Shown here in pieces: positions 35,727-43,806 of a DNA stretch of 64,000 bases. The stretch is from positions 124,001 through 188,000 of the forward strand of contig CANFKE010000001.1 of NCBI GenBank assembly GCA_947447465.1, in the 5' to 3' direction. The DNA is from Chitinophagaceae bacterium (GTDB taxonomy: Bacteria; Bacteroidota; Bacteroidia; Chitinophagales; Chitinophagaceae). Positions within the stretch are counted from its first letter, which is position 1, and every line of letters starts with the position of its first letter. The notes below the pieces were generated by a model, which was given only the letters and a program-made list of their open reading frames with translations, was not told the origin of the DNA and did no database searches. A program made the position numbers and the translations under genes.

Positions 35727-36755
35727 ATGGCATCCTTACAGGAGCAGATCCAACAATACGAACTAGAGATAAAGGCAATTAATATTGCCAATGCCGCTGA
35801 ACTTGAAGATTTCCGCATTCGCTTTTTGGGAGCGAAGGGTATTGTCAAGCAGATATTTGGCGAAATGAAGAATGTACCTGCCGACCAACGTAAAGAGGCC
35901 GGCCAGATGCTCAATTCTTTCAAGATACTGGCTGAAGAAAAGTTTGAATCGTTCAAAAGCCTTCAGGTAGATACGAAGGCCAAATGCCCGGCGGTAGATA
36001 ACACATTGCCCGGCACTCCGTTGCCCATAGGTACCCGCCATCCGCTACGCGTGGTTGAAAATAAGATAGTATCCATATTTGAGCGTATCGGGTTCAGCGT
36101 GGCTACCGGTCCGGAAATTGAAGATGATTGGCACAACTTTACTTCGTTGAACATGCCTGAGCATCATCCTGCAAGAGATATGCAGGACACTTTTTATGTA
36201 TCTACAGATCCTGATTGGGTTTTACGCACACATACATCATCTACTCAGGCACGCATACTCGAAACAGAACAATTACCTATAAGGGTCATTTGCCCGGGTC
36301 GTGTCTATCGAAATGAGACCATCTCTGCACGTGCTCATTGCTTTTTTCATCAGTGTGAGGGATTGTATGTAGATAAGAATGTGTCTTTTGCCGACCTGAA
36401 GCAGACGCTTTACTACTTTGTAACAGAAATGTTTGGTGAGAATACCAAGGTACGTTTCCGTCCTTCTTACTTCCCGTTCACTGAGCCGAGTGCAGAAATG
36501 GACATTTCATGTACAGTTTGCGGTGGAAGTGGATGTAACCTGTGCAAGCATACCGGTTGGGTAGAGATATTGGGCTGTGGAATGGTACACCCTAATATGC
36601 TCCGCAATTTTGGTATTGACCCCGAAGTATATACCGGTTTCGCTTTCGGAATGGGTGTAGAGCGTATCACTCAAGTGAAATATCAGGTGAACGATCTGCG
36701 TATGTACTCGCAGAATGATGTTCGTTTCCTGCGGCAGTTTCAGGCAATAACTTGA
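35727..36755 (+). CDS. pheS: Phenylalanine-tRNA ligase alpha subunit
   Basis: A 342-aa catalytic subunit of the (alpha-beta)2 PheRS. It starts at the ATG at 35727 (MASLQEQIQQYELEIKAINI), with an N-terminal coiled coil to about residue 85. The core includes the ATP/Phe site region HHPARDMQDTFYV, LRTHTSSTQAR, motif 2 RVYRNETISARAHCFFHQ and a final AFGMGVERITQVKYQV. A cysteine cluster (C..C, C..C and a further Cys around residues 260-285) interrupts the usual end of the catalytic core and could bind zinc; I believe it recurs in Bacteroidota PheS. pheT is not adjacent. A strong terminator follows, so it is monocistronic. Confidence 0.95.
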   Translation: MASLQEQIQQYELEIKAINIANAAELEDFRIRFLGAKGIVKQIFGEMKNVPADQRKEAGQMLNSFKILAEEKFESFKSLQVDTKAKCPAVDNTLPGTPLPIGTRHPLRVVENKIVSIFERIGFSVATGPEIEDDWHNFTSLNMPEHHPARDMQDTFYVSTDPDWVLRTHTSSTQARILETEQLPIRVICPGRVYRNETISARAHCFFHQCEGLYVDKNVSFADLKQTLYYFVTEMFGENTKVRFRPSYFPFTEPSAEMDISCTVCGGSGCNLCKHTGWVEILGCGMVHPNMLRNFGIDPEVYTGFAFGMGVERITQVKYQVNDLRMYSQNDVRFLRQFQAIT

Positions 36756-36782
36756 TAAACGATATACCGGATATAATTATTT

Positions 36783-36816
36783 ACGGGCAAGCTTGAATGA
36801 GCTTGCCCGTTTTGTT
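36783..36816 (+). terminator. Rho-independent terminator of pheS
   Basis: The stem ACGGGCAAGCT / AGCTTGCCCGT (11 bp) has a 6-nt loop and is followed by TTTGTTT. Confidence 0.88.
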
Positions 36817-36892
36817 TCGCGATGGGCTATAACTACTAGTTGAAGTAAAAAATGGTTTTTATGCCTATCTTTAAGTTTTAACAGTTCATCTT

Positions 36893-37927
36893 TTGCGCCA
36901 TAAAGTACGGACAGGTGCCGTAATATCATATCACAGAGTATCTCTGCGCCATTTGTTGGCGATGCTGGCGGCTATTTGTTGCCTGTGTGCGTGCACAGGT
37001 AAGGGCAAGACCATCAGTGATATTGTATTCAGAGAGCGAAAGAACAGAGCTATAGACAGGTATCCAAAGATTCCCAAAGACGAGATCATACAACAAGCAT
37101 CGAGCAGCCGGTTATACAGCGAGTTGAGAGAATACTATAAAAAATCACTACTGGAATTGAAGGTGAGCACAGACAGGGATTGTGCGAAACTGATAGTAGT
37201 GGTGCTGACCATAGAGACCGGAAAATATGCTACGCCTGCAAGTACATTCGGCATTCCCTTCATCTTTGTCACTACCGACAACATGGGGGTTGACTATTAC
37301 GACCTGGCAAAAAAAATTGCTGAAAATGATGTGACCGAACTCACACAGACAACTGAGGATGGCGTGTGGTCTAAAAAAGGAGCCATATTCATTGCCGATC
37401 AGCTTGATTCGATAATCAGTAAGTACAACGATCAGCGTAGTTCCAAAAAATTTCCCGACACGAAGAAGCCGGCCACATTTGGCGACCTGCAACCCAACCA
37501 GGATGAGATGATGTATGACTATGGCGATGCTCCTTATCATCTGAAGGTAAACTCACAGGGATTGAGAATGGATCATGATCTTAAGTTCCCGAAGAAAAAG
37601 CAGACCATCCTTATTTTGGGTGATGCAGAGGTGTTTAGCCCCCTTCTTGATAATGAGTATATAGCAACCTCCATATTGCAGAGAAGACATCCCGATAAAG
37701 AGATCATCAATGCCGGAGTGAATAATTATACAATGGACGACTACACCTCATTATATGAAGAGAAGGCAAGATTCACAGAGCCGGATATTGTAATTGTCTG
37801 CACTAATGGCGGTGATATACTGGAACAGTTCTTTACACAGCGGAATAAATACTCGCGGAGCAATAAAATTTACGAACCTAGTGAAGCAGAACTGCTGTTT
37901 TACAATGAACTTTACGAAAAGAAATAA
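36893..37927 (+). CDS. Putative lipoprotein with degenerate SGNH-hydrolase domain
   Basis: A protein of up to 344 aa, read from the TTG at 36893; the exact start is uncertain. A lipobox-like LCAC at residues 31-34 follows a hydrophobic stretch, so lipid-anchoring at Cys34 is likely. From about residue 235 the chain looks like an SGNH/GDSL esterase: TILILGDAEVFSP is the block I region, with Ala245 in place of the catalytic Ser. It continues with ATSILQRRHPDKEIINAGVN and IVIVCTNGGDIL. The C-terminal block V with Asp/His is missing. Hydrolase activity is therefore doubtful. It is followed 14 nt later by a YfiT-like gene. Confidence 0.6.
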   Translation: MRHKVRTGAVISYHRVSLRHLLAMLAAICCLCACTGKGKTISDIVFRERKNRAIDRYPKIPKDEIIQQASSSRLYSELREYYKKSLLELKVSTDRDCAKLIVVVLTIETGKYATPASTFGIPFIFVTTDNMGVDYYDLAKKIAENDVTELTQTTEDGVWSKKGAIFIADQLDSIISKYNDQRSSKKFPDTKKPATFGDLQPNQDEMMYDYGDAPYHLKVNSQGLRMDHDLKFPKKKQTILILGDAEVFSPLLDNEYIATSILQRRHPDKEIINAGVNNYTMDDYTSLYEEKARFTEPDIVIVCTNGGDILEQFFTQRNKYSRSNKIYEPSEAELLFYNELYEKK

Positions 37928-37941
37928 TTAAAACACATTTT

Positions 37942-38487
37942 ATGTCAGCCGATATAGAAGAACTGAAATATCCCATTGGTCGCTATGTAAAGCCATCGGG
38001 CGTAACACCACACGATATCAAAGGTTGGATAAGTGCACTGAAGGCATTGCCATTGTGGATGGATGCATGTATAGAAAACCTGGATGTGTACCAGCTGGAA
38101 ACACCCTACAGAGAGGGTGGCTGGACCATTCAGCAATTGGTGCACCATGTAGCCGACAGCCATATGAATGCATACATCAGGTTAAAGCTCGCATTGACCG
38201 AAGATAACCCGACCATAACCCCATATAAAGAAGCGTTGTGGGCCGATCTCGTTGACGCTCAAATAACACCCGTTAATATATCTGTTACCCTTCTTCATGC
38301 GGTGCATAGGCGTATGGTGGATATACTGGAACATATGAAAGACGAGGATTGGCAACGCACTTATTACCATCCGCAATATGAAAAGACATTCCCGCTGTGG
38401 GAGATGGTGGCATTATATGCATGGCATAGCAGGCACCATACCGAGCATATAAGAAGACTGAGGGAGCGAATGGGCTGGGCATATTGA
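37942..38487 (+). CDS. YfiT/DinB-family putative metal-dependent transferase
   Basis: A 181-aa four-helix DinB-like protein. Its likely metal ligands are in HHVADSHMNAYIR (residues ~62-67) and HSRHHTEHIRRLR (near 160-168), the His triad layout of YfiT/BstA proteins. Members of this family transfer bacillithiol or hydrolyse small substrates using a divalent metal; the substrate here is not determined. It begins 14 nt after the preceding lipoprotein gene on the same strand, which suggests co-transcription but not shared function. The sequence LETPYREGGWTIQQLVHH is typical of the family. Confidence 0.82.
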   Translation: MSADIEELKYPIGRYVKPSGVTPHDIKGWISALKALPLWMDACIENLDVYQLETPYREGGWTIQQLVHHVADSHMNAYIRLKLALTEDNPTITPYKEALWADLVDAQITPVNISVTLLHAVHRRMVDILEHMKDEDWQRTYYHPQYEKTFPLWEMVALYAWHSRHHTEHIRRLRERMGWAY

Positions 38488-38616
38488 GAAGGAATATAAA
38501 AGGTAGGTCAAATACTACTATTTTTATTGATAATGCCGCTATAGCTACCAGTAAAAGCCCTTGATTACTTATTTATTGAAAATTGTCTCTTACTTTTATT
38601 GTACAAATCGTAAAAC

Positions 38617-39108
38617 ATGAGTCCTTATCTTTATTATTTTAGTTTTATACATAGCCTTTTGCGCTATATCGTTATTATCCTTACATTGATCGTTGTGGTA
38701 CAGAGTATTGTGGGCATGCAGAGCAAAGGCACGTTCAAAGATGGTAACAGAAAAATGGCTCTTTTTATGATGATCTCCTGCGATCTGCAATTGCTTGCAG
38801 GATTGGCGGTATATTATTTAGGTGGTCACCTCCTCTTGATTCAGAAAGGCATGGCAATGTCCGATCATTATAACAGGTTCTATGCAATGGAGCACCCATT
38901 GAGCATGATCATTGGTATTGTTTCTGTTCACCTTGCCTACAAAACAGCCAAGAAGACAATGGACGATGCCAAAAAGTTGAAGAAGATATTCTGGTTCGCT
39001 TTCATAGCATTGTTCTTGTTTGTGTCTCAAACACCTTGGCCTTCCAAGAAAGATACATCTAAACCATGGCTGCCCGGTATGGCAACTGCTGCTGTAGCGC
39101 ATGCTTAG
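38617..39108 (+). CDS. Small inner-membrane protein of unknown function
   Basis: A 163-aa protein with four predicted membrane helices (about 8-30, 48-68, 92-112, 125-143). It begins with YFSFIHSLLRYIVIILTLIV and has histidines on helices 1 and 3 (HSLLRY, MEHPLSM, VHLAY) that are placed as in small cytochrome b-like proteins. Haem binding is speculative. The chain ends with a soluble tail. Its stop overlaps the start of the PlsC-like gene by 8 nt, implying translational coupling and perhaps a lipid-related role. A TACTTTTA box lies 18 nt upstream. Confidence 0.6.
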   Translation: MSPYLYYFSFIHSLLRYIVIILTLIVVVQSIVGMQSKGTFKDGNRKMALFMMISCDLQLLAGLAVYYLGGHLLLIQKGMAMSDHYNRFYAMEHPLSMIIGIVSVHLAYKTAKKTMDDAKKLKKIFWFAFIALFLFVSQTPWPSKKDTSKPWLPGMATAAVAHA

Positions 39109-39829
39109 GACAATATTACAGCCTTTTTATACTTTGTATGTGATGATCACTTTTGTGGTCAGCATTCTTATTGCCCTGCCAATTATCGCTATTGTAAGTT
39201 TCGCCAATAATGTAAAAGGGCGTAAAGTGATACACATGATCATCAGGTGCTGGAGCATTTTCTGGCTATGGATCATTGGTATGCCGGTAAAGGTGAAGGG
39301 AACTGTGCCTGAAGGCCGGTATATCATTGTAGCAAACCATATTTCTTATATGGATACACTGATCATTTTCCCGGCAATATCCTCCTATTTTCGTCCGCTG
39401 GGCAAAAAGGAGATCAGTAAGGTGCCGGGTCTCGGGTTTATTTACAAGCAGATCGTCATTCTGGTTGACAGGAGCAATGCGGTGAGCAGGGCCGTGAGTA
39501 TGCGACTCATGTGGCGGGTGCTGAGAAAGGAGGGGAACATTGTTATTTTTCCGGAAGGGACATTCAATGAAACTACAGATACTCTGAAGAGTTTTTATGA
39601 CGGAGCATTCAGATTGGCACTCAATACGCAAACCGACATACTGCCGCTCATACTGCCCGATACTGTACACCGCTGGCATTACAGCGCCTGGTGGAAGATA
39701 TGGCCGGGAAAGAACAGGGCCGTATTTTTAAAACCTGTGAGGGTAGCAGGCATGGAGCCGGGGCAGGTAGCTGAATTAAAACAACAGGTATTTGATAAGA
39801 TGGAGGCAGAATTGGTGAAGTATAATTGA
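39101..39829 (+). CDS. 1-acyl-glycerol-3-phosphate acyltransferase (PlsC-like)
   Basis: A 242-aa membrane-associated acyltransferase. An N-terminal helix (about 8-32) and a second near 48-62 anchor it. The catalytic motif NHISYMD (HX4D) lies at about residues 78-84. FRPLGKKEI follows, and VIFPEGTFNE is motif III near residue 148. It would transfer an acyl group to lysophosphatidic acid or another lyso-lipid in phospholipid synthesis. The start overlaps the preceding membrane-protein gene by 8 nt, so the two are translationally coupled. Substrate choice cannot be read from sequence. Confidence 0.88.
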   Translation: MLRTILQPFYTLYVMITFVVSILIALPIIAIVSFANNVKGRKVIHMIIRCWSIFWLWIIGMPVKVKGTVPEGRYIIVANHISYMDTLIIFPAISSYFRPLGKKEISKVPGLGFIYKQIVILVDRSNAVSRAVSMRLMWRVLRKEGNIVIFPEGTFNETTDTLKSFYDGAFRLALNTQTDILPLILPDTVHRWHYSAWWKIWPGKNRAVFLKPVRVAGMEPGQVAELKQQVFDKMEAELVKYN

Positions 39830-40080
39830 TGTTTGCCCGGCTCTACTAAAAAATATTACGTCGGAAAAAACGAAATTCAGAGAGGAAAGTGCTAAAAAAT
39901 TTATGAAAAACGCCAAAAAATAACTATCATTGGCAGGTTATATCGGGTTAGAGTGGAGTAAATGCATAAAAAATGAACAATTACAAATAAAAACGCTGTT
40001 TTAATTATAAAAAATTGTGTGAAAGTTCTAATTTTATCGCTGCAACAATCCGTTACTTATAAAAATCATTAACCGAATAA

Positions 40081-40806
40081 ATGGTCTATATGCAAAAGGG
40101 TGTATTTAAAAATGCTTCTAAGCTGGCAATGATATTGCTGGCTGCTTTAAGTTTTCAATCTTACGGGCAGGATATCGTAAAAATAAGGAACCAAAATTTC
40201 ACTTCTTATTTTTCAAAGTCTCAGCACTTGCCGGTATTGGTAGTTTATACACTCACTCCTGAATTATTCAATTGCAGCAAGCAAAAGGGCGAAAGCGGTA
40301 TAACACTTGCAACAGACCCTCAATTGCCTGAATTCTCTGATCTTAAGGACGATTACGCAAATACTCAGTTCGATCATGCTCAGATGATGGCGCCTGAAGA
40401 AAATACTTGCGATAAAGACGCTTACAGAGAGAGCTATTACTTTACTAACGTAATGCCAATGCCTAAGAATCTTTACAAGTCTCTGTGGGAGAAACTACAG
40501 CAGAAAGAAATGGCAAAAGCTAAGAAATACAAGAAGATAAAAGTATTCTCTGGTACTGTTGGCCGTAACTGGATCATTGGTGCTGATAATAATATCATCG
40601 TTCCTGAATATTGCTGGAAAGTTATCTACATCCCTAGCACTGACGAATATCTGTGCTACCAATTCCACAATATCGAACCTTACTTCGATAAGGACAAGTT
40701 GGAGTTGCACAAGGTTGATATCAATACTATCGAATCTTTGGCAGGAGTACATTTTGTAAATGGCGTTATCTCTGCCAGCTACGTATCTCCTACACCTAAT
40801 AACTAA
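40081..40806 (+). CDS. Secreted nuclease-fold protein lacking the canonical DRGH site
   Basis: A 241-aa protein with a signal peptide ending at SYGQ (around residue 30). The region from ~50 to 225 resembles DNA/RNA non-specific endonucleases (NUC1/Endonuclease_NS): VVYTLTPELF, then FDHAQMMAPEEN at 97-108, YRESYYFTNVMPMPKNLYKSLWEKL, and VFSGTVG. In active enzymes the second segment reads DRGHxxP with a catalytic His. Here it reads D98-H-A-Q101, while Asn123, in the position of the metal-binding Asn, is kept. It may be an altered or inactive nuclease. The start could be the ATG at 40081 or 40090. A terminator follows. Confidence 0.6.
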   Translation: MVYMQKGVFKNASKLAMILLAALSFQSYGQDIVKIRNQNFTSYFSKSQHLPVLVVYTLTPELFNCSKQKGESGITLATDPQLPEFSDLKDDYANTQFDHAQMMAPEENTCDKDAYRESYYFTNVMPMPKNLYKSLWEKLQQKEMAKAKKYKKIKVFSGTVGRNWIIGADNNIIVPEYCWKVIYIPSTDEYLCYQFHNIEPYFDKDKLELHKVDINTIESLAGVHFVNGVISASYVSPTPNN

Positions 40807-40829
40807 TACAAACATTTATAGGCATTCCG

Positions 40830-40859
40830 GACCGCTGCATTTGCAGCGGTCTTTTTTTT
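40830..40859 (+). terminator. Rho-independent terminator
   Basis: GACCGCTGC / GCAGCGGTC (9 bp) with loop ATTT, followed by eight Ts. It lies 24 nt after the nuclease-fold gene. Confidence 0.9.
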
Positions 40860-40988
40860 ATTTACACTTCTTAATAACATTGTCTTATTTTATTCCTCTT
40901 ATGTTATTTATACGTTAATAGTTCTGTATATTTATGACTTAAAATATACGGTTTCATAAGTATTGAGCTGTCTAAATATTATAAGCCT

Positions 40989-42035
40989 ATGGTTGTCTAT
41001 GATAAACTTTCTAAAGTTGCACCATTCAGAAAAAAGTATTCCCTTAAATTCCTGGCAATAGCTTTTATAGGTATTCACGTTCCGCTGATCGGCATGGGCA
41101 TTTTCTTTGCGGTCTCTTCAGATCACCCCGATCTGTTTACAACGATAGTTTTTATGCTCGGGCTTACTTTATTCGCAACTTTTTGTACCCTAAGTGTATT
41201 GAATAAATTGCTTGCGCCATTACAGCTGGCATCAAAGTCTCTTAACAGTTATCTGGAGGACAGGATAGTGCCTGAATTGCCGATGCATTATGAAGATGAG
41301 GCAGGTGTGCTACTCGCCAATATAGGCAAAAGTATAGGCATACTAGACCATATGGTGGTAGAGAAGACGGGAGTAATAGATCTGCTATCTCATGATCTCA
41401 GAAGCCCTATGGCAAGGATCATAGGTTTGTCGCAGGTACAAAAGATAGATCAGGAAAATGGTAACAATAACAAATACACCGATGAGATCATCGCTGAATG
41501 TAACCACGCCTTGGCTTTGCTTGCAGATGTTATACATATATTGAGGCAGGAAGAGATGACCGGAAAATCTATTCCTTTGGTAAAGACATCTCTGAAAGAA
41601 ATTGTGACAAAGAGTGCATGCGCCTTTGATATCCGGTCTTCTGAAAAAAAGATCTCATGGGCTATAAATGTTAATGAGGATCAACAGTTGGAAGTAGAGC
41701 CTACTTTATTTACTCAGGCCGTAAAAAACGTAATGAATAACGCAATTAAGTTCTCCCTTCCGGGTAGCACCATATACATTGATTCTAAACTGTCCGGTTC
41801 TCTTCTATATATGTCGATCAAAGACGAAGGTATAGGCTTTGATATGAAAGACAGCGAGGCTATTTTTCTTAGGTTCACCAAGTTGGGCAGAAAGGGTACT
41901 CAGGGAGAAGCCTCTACAGGATTGGGTCTGTTTTTGAGTAAAAAGATAATGCAAAGGCATGGAGGCGACCTAATTGCAGAAAGCAATGGTCCGGGTAGCG
42001 GAGCTACCTTTACCTTTATAATACCGTTTAAATAA
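40989..42035 (+). CDS. Membrane-bound sensor histidine kinase
   Basis: A 348-aa kinase. Two transmembrane helices (about 18-42 and 50-72) enclose only a short periplasmic loop, so any sensed signal is probably intramembrane. A HAMP-like linker (73-125) follows. The HisKA box is DLLSHDLRSP with the phospho-acceptor His135. The ATPase has N251 (NVMNNAIKFS), DEGIG at 279-283 and TGLGLFLSKKI at 310-320. It would autophosphorylate and pass phosphate to a response regulator; none is encoded beside it, so it is an orphan in this window. A TATATTTA lies roughly 55 nt upstream. Confidence 0.88.
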   Translation: MVVYDKLSKVAPFRKKYSLKFLAIAFIGIHVPLIGMGIFFAVSSDHPDLFTTIVFMLGLTLFATFCTLSVLNKLLAPLQLASKSLNSYLEDRIVPELPMHYEDEAGVLLANIGKSIGILDHMVVEKTGVIDLLSHDLRSPMARIIGLSQVQKIDQENGNNNKYTDEIIAECNHALALLADVIHILRQEEMTGKSIPLVKTSLKEIVTKSACAFDIRSSEKKISWAINVNEDQQLEVEPTLFTQAVKNVMNNAIKFSLPGSTIYIDSKLSGSLLYMSIKDEGIGFDMKDSEAIFLRFTKLGRKGTQGEASTGLGLFLSKKIMQRHGGDLIAESNGPGSGATFTFIIPFK

Positions 42036-42052
42036 TAATTGACAAATAAGAA

Positions 42053-43051
42053 TCAGGCCAGATCTATCTCTGTATTGTCACCAATATTCAGACTCTGGCT
42101 TAGCCCGCGTACATAAGCATCGCTGCCAATGATGCTTGAATTGAGCACCACATGGTGCAACTCTGCAAACGAACCAATGATAGAGTCTTTGACGATCGAA
42201 GATTCTATTTTCGTGTTCTCACCAATAGTTACGTTGGGGCCAATAATGGAATTCCTGATGTCGCAACCTTCAGCAATATTTACCGGATGAATAACAACCG
42301 TGTTATTATAGCTATCCAGTTTTCTGGTTCGTTGTTCGTCTTCCATTTGCTTCAGCAAAATGGCGTTGGTAGAAAGCAATGTTTCTTTCTTGCCGCAATC
42401 GAACCAATTGTTGACCCTGAAAGCATGTAGCACTATACCATCTTCCTGCATGTGCTGGAGAGCGCTGGTGAGATGATATTCACCATTTTCATCTGCTGTA
42501 TCGTTGAGGTGTCTGTTCAGCGCATCATACATGGCTGCCGTTTCCTTGATATAGTAAATGCCCACCATTGCCATATTAGACTTAGGGATAAGCGGTTTTT
42601 CAACCATGCGTATCACATTGTCTTTTTCATTTAATTCGGCTACGCCAAATCTGCGCGGGTCATCTACTTTGCGGACACCTATCTGAGAAACAGGGCTATT
42701 CAGTACTTCTTTTACATTGTAATCGCAAACAGTATCGCCCAATACGATCATTACTTCATCATCACCTACAGCATCGCGGGTAAGCCATATGGCATGTCCT
42801 GTGCCTCTGCGATCATTTTGTGTAACGAAAGTATGCTTCAGGTGAGGGTAGGTCTTGTCTATATATCGTTGTATCTTTTCGCCCAGATAACCAATAACGA
42901 ATACAAACTCGGTAACACCCGCATCAATAAGCTGATCTACGATCACCCCAAGAATGGTTTTACCGGCTATTGGTATCAGCGCTTTAGGCTGTGTATATGT
43001 TAATGGGCGCAATTTGGTGCCCGCACCTGCAACAGGAATGATTGCTTTCAC
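42053..43051 (-). CDS. Sugar-1-phosphate nucleotidyltransferase with left-handed beta-helix
   Basis: A 332-aa protein starting at the GTG at 43051. The N-terminal ~235 residues are a nucleotidyltransferase (MKAIIPVAGAGTKLRPLTYT and QPKALIPIAGK, the NTP-binding G-x-G-T-x-x-R-P loop variant; VLGDT holds the metal Asp; VEKP follows). The last ~90 residues contain hexapeptide repeats (SIIGPNVTIGENTKIESSIV, DSIIGSFAEL). This is the 'long RmlA/GlmU-like' layout. It makes an NDP-sugar for cell-surface glycans, but whether glucose, mannose or another sugar is used cannot be told. It faces the histidine kinase gene convergently. Confidence 0.85.
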   Translation of the reverse strand: MKAIIPVAGAGTKLRPLTYTQPKALIPIAGKTILGVIVDQLIDAGVTEFVFVIGYLGEKIQRYIDKTYPHLKHTFVTQNDRRGTGHAIWLTRDAVGDDEVMIVLGDTVCDYNVKEVLNSPVSQIGVRKVDDPRRFGVAELNEKDNVIRMVEKPLIPKSNMAMVGIYYIKETAAMYDALNRHLNDTADENGEYHLTSALQHMQEDGIVLHAFRVNNWFDCGKKETLLSTNAILLKQMEDEQRTRKLDSYNNTVVIHPVNIAEGCDIRNSIIGPNVTIGENTKIESSIVKDSIIGSFAELHHVVLNSSIIGSDAYVRGLSQSLNIGDNTEIDLA

Positions 43052-43135
43052 AAGTATGGTTTGAACGGTGAAATTACGACTAAATACCGTAAACTAGCCG
43101 AGGTAAAAGGCGAAAAAATAGTACACATAAGTATA

Positions 43136-43290
43136 TTATTTGGTTACATTGTCGTCTGTCATTGCAGCATAAAATGTATTCTCCGGCTCCCAATCTTCTA
43201 TTTTATTCCCCTCAGGATCTGCTATGTGTGGAAATTTACCATACTCATTGCACTTGAATAAAATGCCTCTCAGTACTACAGCACTCTTGG
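43136..43290 (-). pseudogene. Remnant of a VOC (glyoxalase/bleomycin-resistance-like) gene
   Basis: On the minus strand one frame ending at the TAA at 43136-43138 reads RGILFKCNEYGKFPHIADPE and then GNKIEDWEPENTF, followed by about 12 residues to the stop. EYGKF...DPEGNKIE.WEP is the conserved C-terminal strand pair of the VOC metalloenzyme family, including the glutamate that binds metal. Only about 50 codons are left. There is no start codon or N-terminal half, so this is a decayed, 5'-truncated gene. The upstream limit of homology is approximate. Confidence 0.6.
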
Positions 43291-43321
43291 AGATTGCTAT
43301 AGTATTAGTATGAGCGCATAA

Positions 43322-43361
43322 AACAACAAAAGCCCGAAGGACATCCGGGACATTTGTTGTT
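43322..43361 (-). terminator. Hairpin terminator below the small secreted protein
   Basis: AACAACAAA / TTTGTTGTT (9 bp) encloses an inner CCCG/CGGG pair. It lies 21 nt after the stop at 43382. The T-run on the minus strand is short (TTTTGTTGTTTT), so strength is uncertain. Confidence 0.6.
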
Positions 43362-43381
43362 CTATAAATTATTTGTTGTTC

Positions 43382-43762
43382 TTAGAAAGTAGCTGCGAAA
43401 GCAAGCAATTTATTGTGAATTGCAGTGCGATTCAAAGTAAGGTCTGTCTTCAAAACCCAGATATCAGCATACAACGTCTGTTGTGTTTGTATTGTTGTTG
43501 TATAAGTTGCTGCAATAGCGGCAGTAGCGGCTCCGGCAATGTTAGACTTGGTAATACCCAGTTCTGCCAGCATCATATTGTGGATGTCTGTCCAGGTAGT
43601 TTGTGCCATAGTCGCGTTTCCGGCAGCAATGTAAGTGTCCATCAAATTTACTTTTGTAGTAAAATCTGCAGCAGTAAATGTTGTTGTCTGGGCATATACA
43701 TGCTGAGTTGGGATTGCACAGGTGGCTGTGAGCAGGCAGCATACAAATAGAATACGTTTCAT
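43382..43762 (-). CDS. Small secreted protein of unknown function
   Basis: A 126-aa protein from the ATG at 43762 (the preceding GTG codon is less likely). It has a signal peptide (MKRILFVCCLLTATCAIPTQ, cleaved at about VYAQ). The mature part is alanine- and threonine-rich and looks helical (ADFTTKVNLMDTYIAAGNAT, AATAAIAATYTTTIQTQQTL). No known domain is recognised. A TAACTTTA box lies about 14 nt upstream of the start and a hairpin follows the stop, so it is a single-gene unit between the VOC remnant and the UbiD gene. Confidence 0.6.
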   Translation of the reverse strand: MKRILFVCCLLTATCAIPTQHVYAQTTTFTAADFTTKVNLMDTYIAAGNATMAQTTWTDIHNMMLAELGITKSNIAGAATAAIAATYTTTIQTQQTLYADIWVLKTDLTLNRTAIHNKLLAFAATF

Positions 43763-43806
43763 CACCTAATTTTTTATAAAGTTATACAATTATACGAAAA
43801 AAGTTG

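Noticed and set aside
40830-43381. Possible two-component pair with the histidine kinase
   Set aside because: No response regulator is encoded within the window beside it; the kinase is an orphan here.
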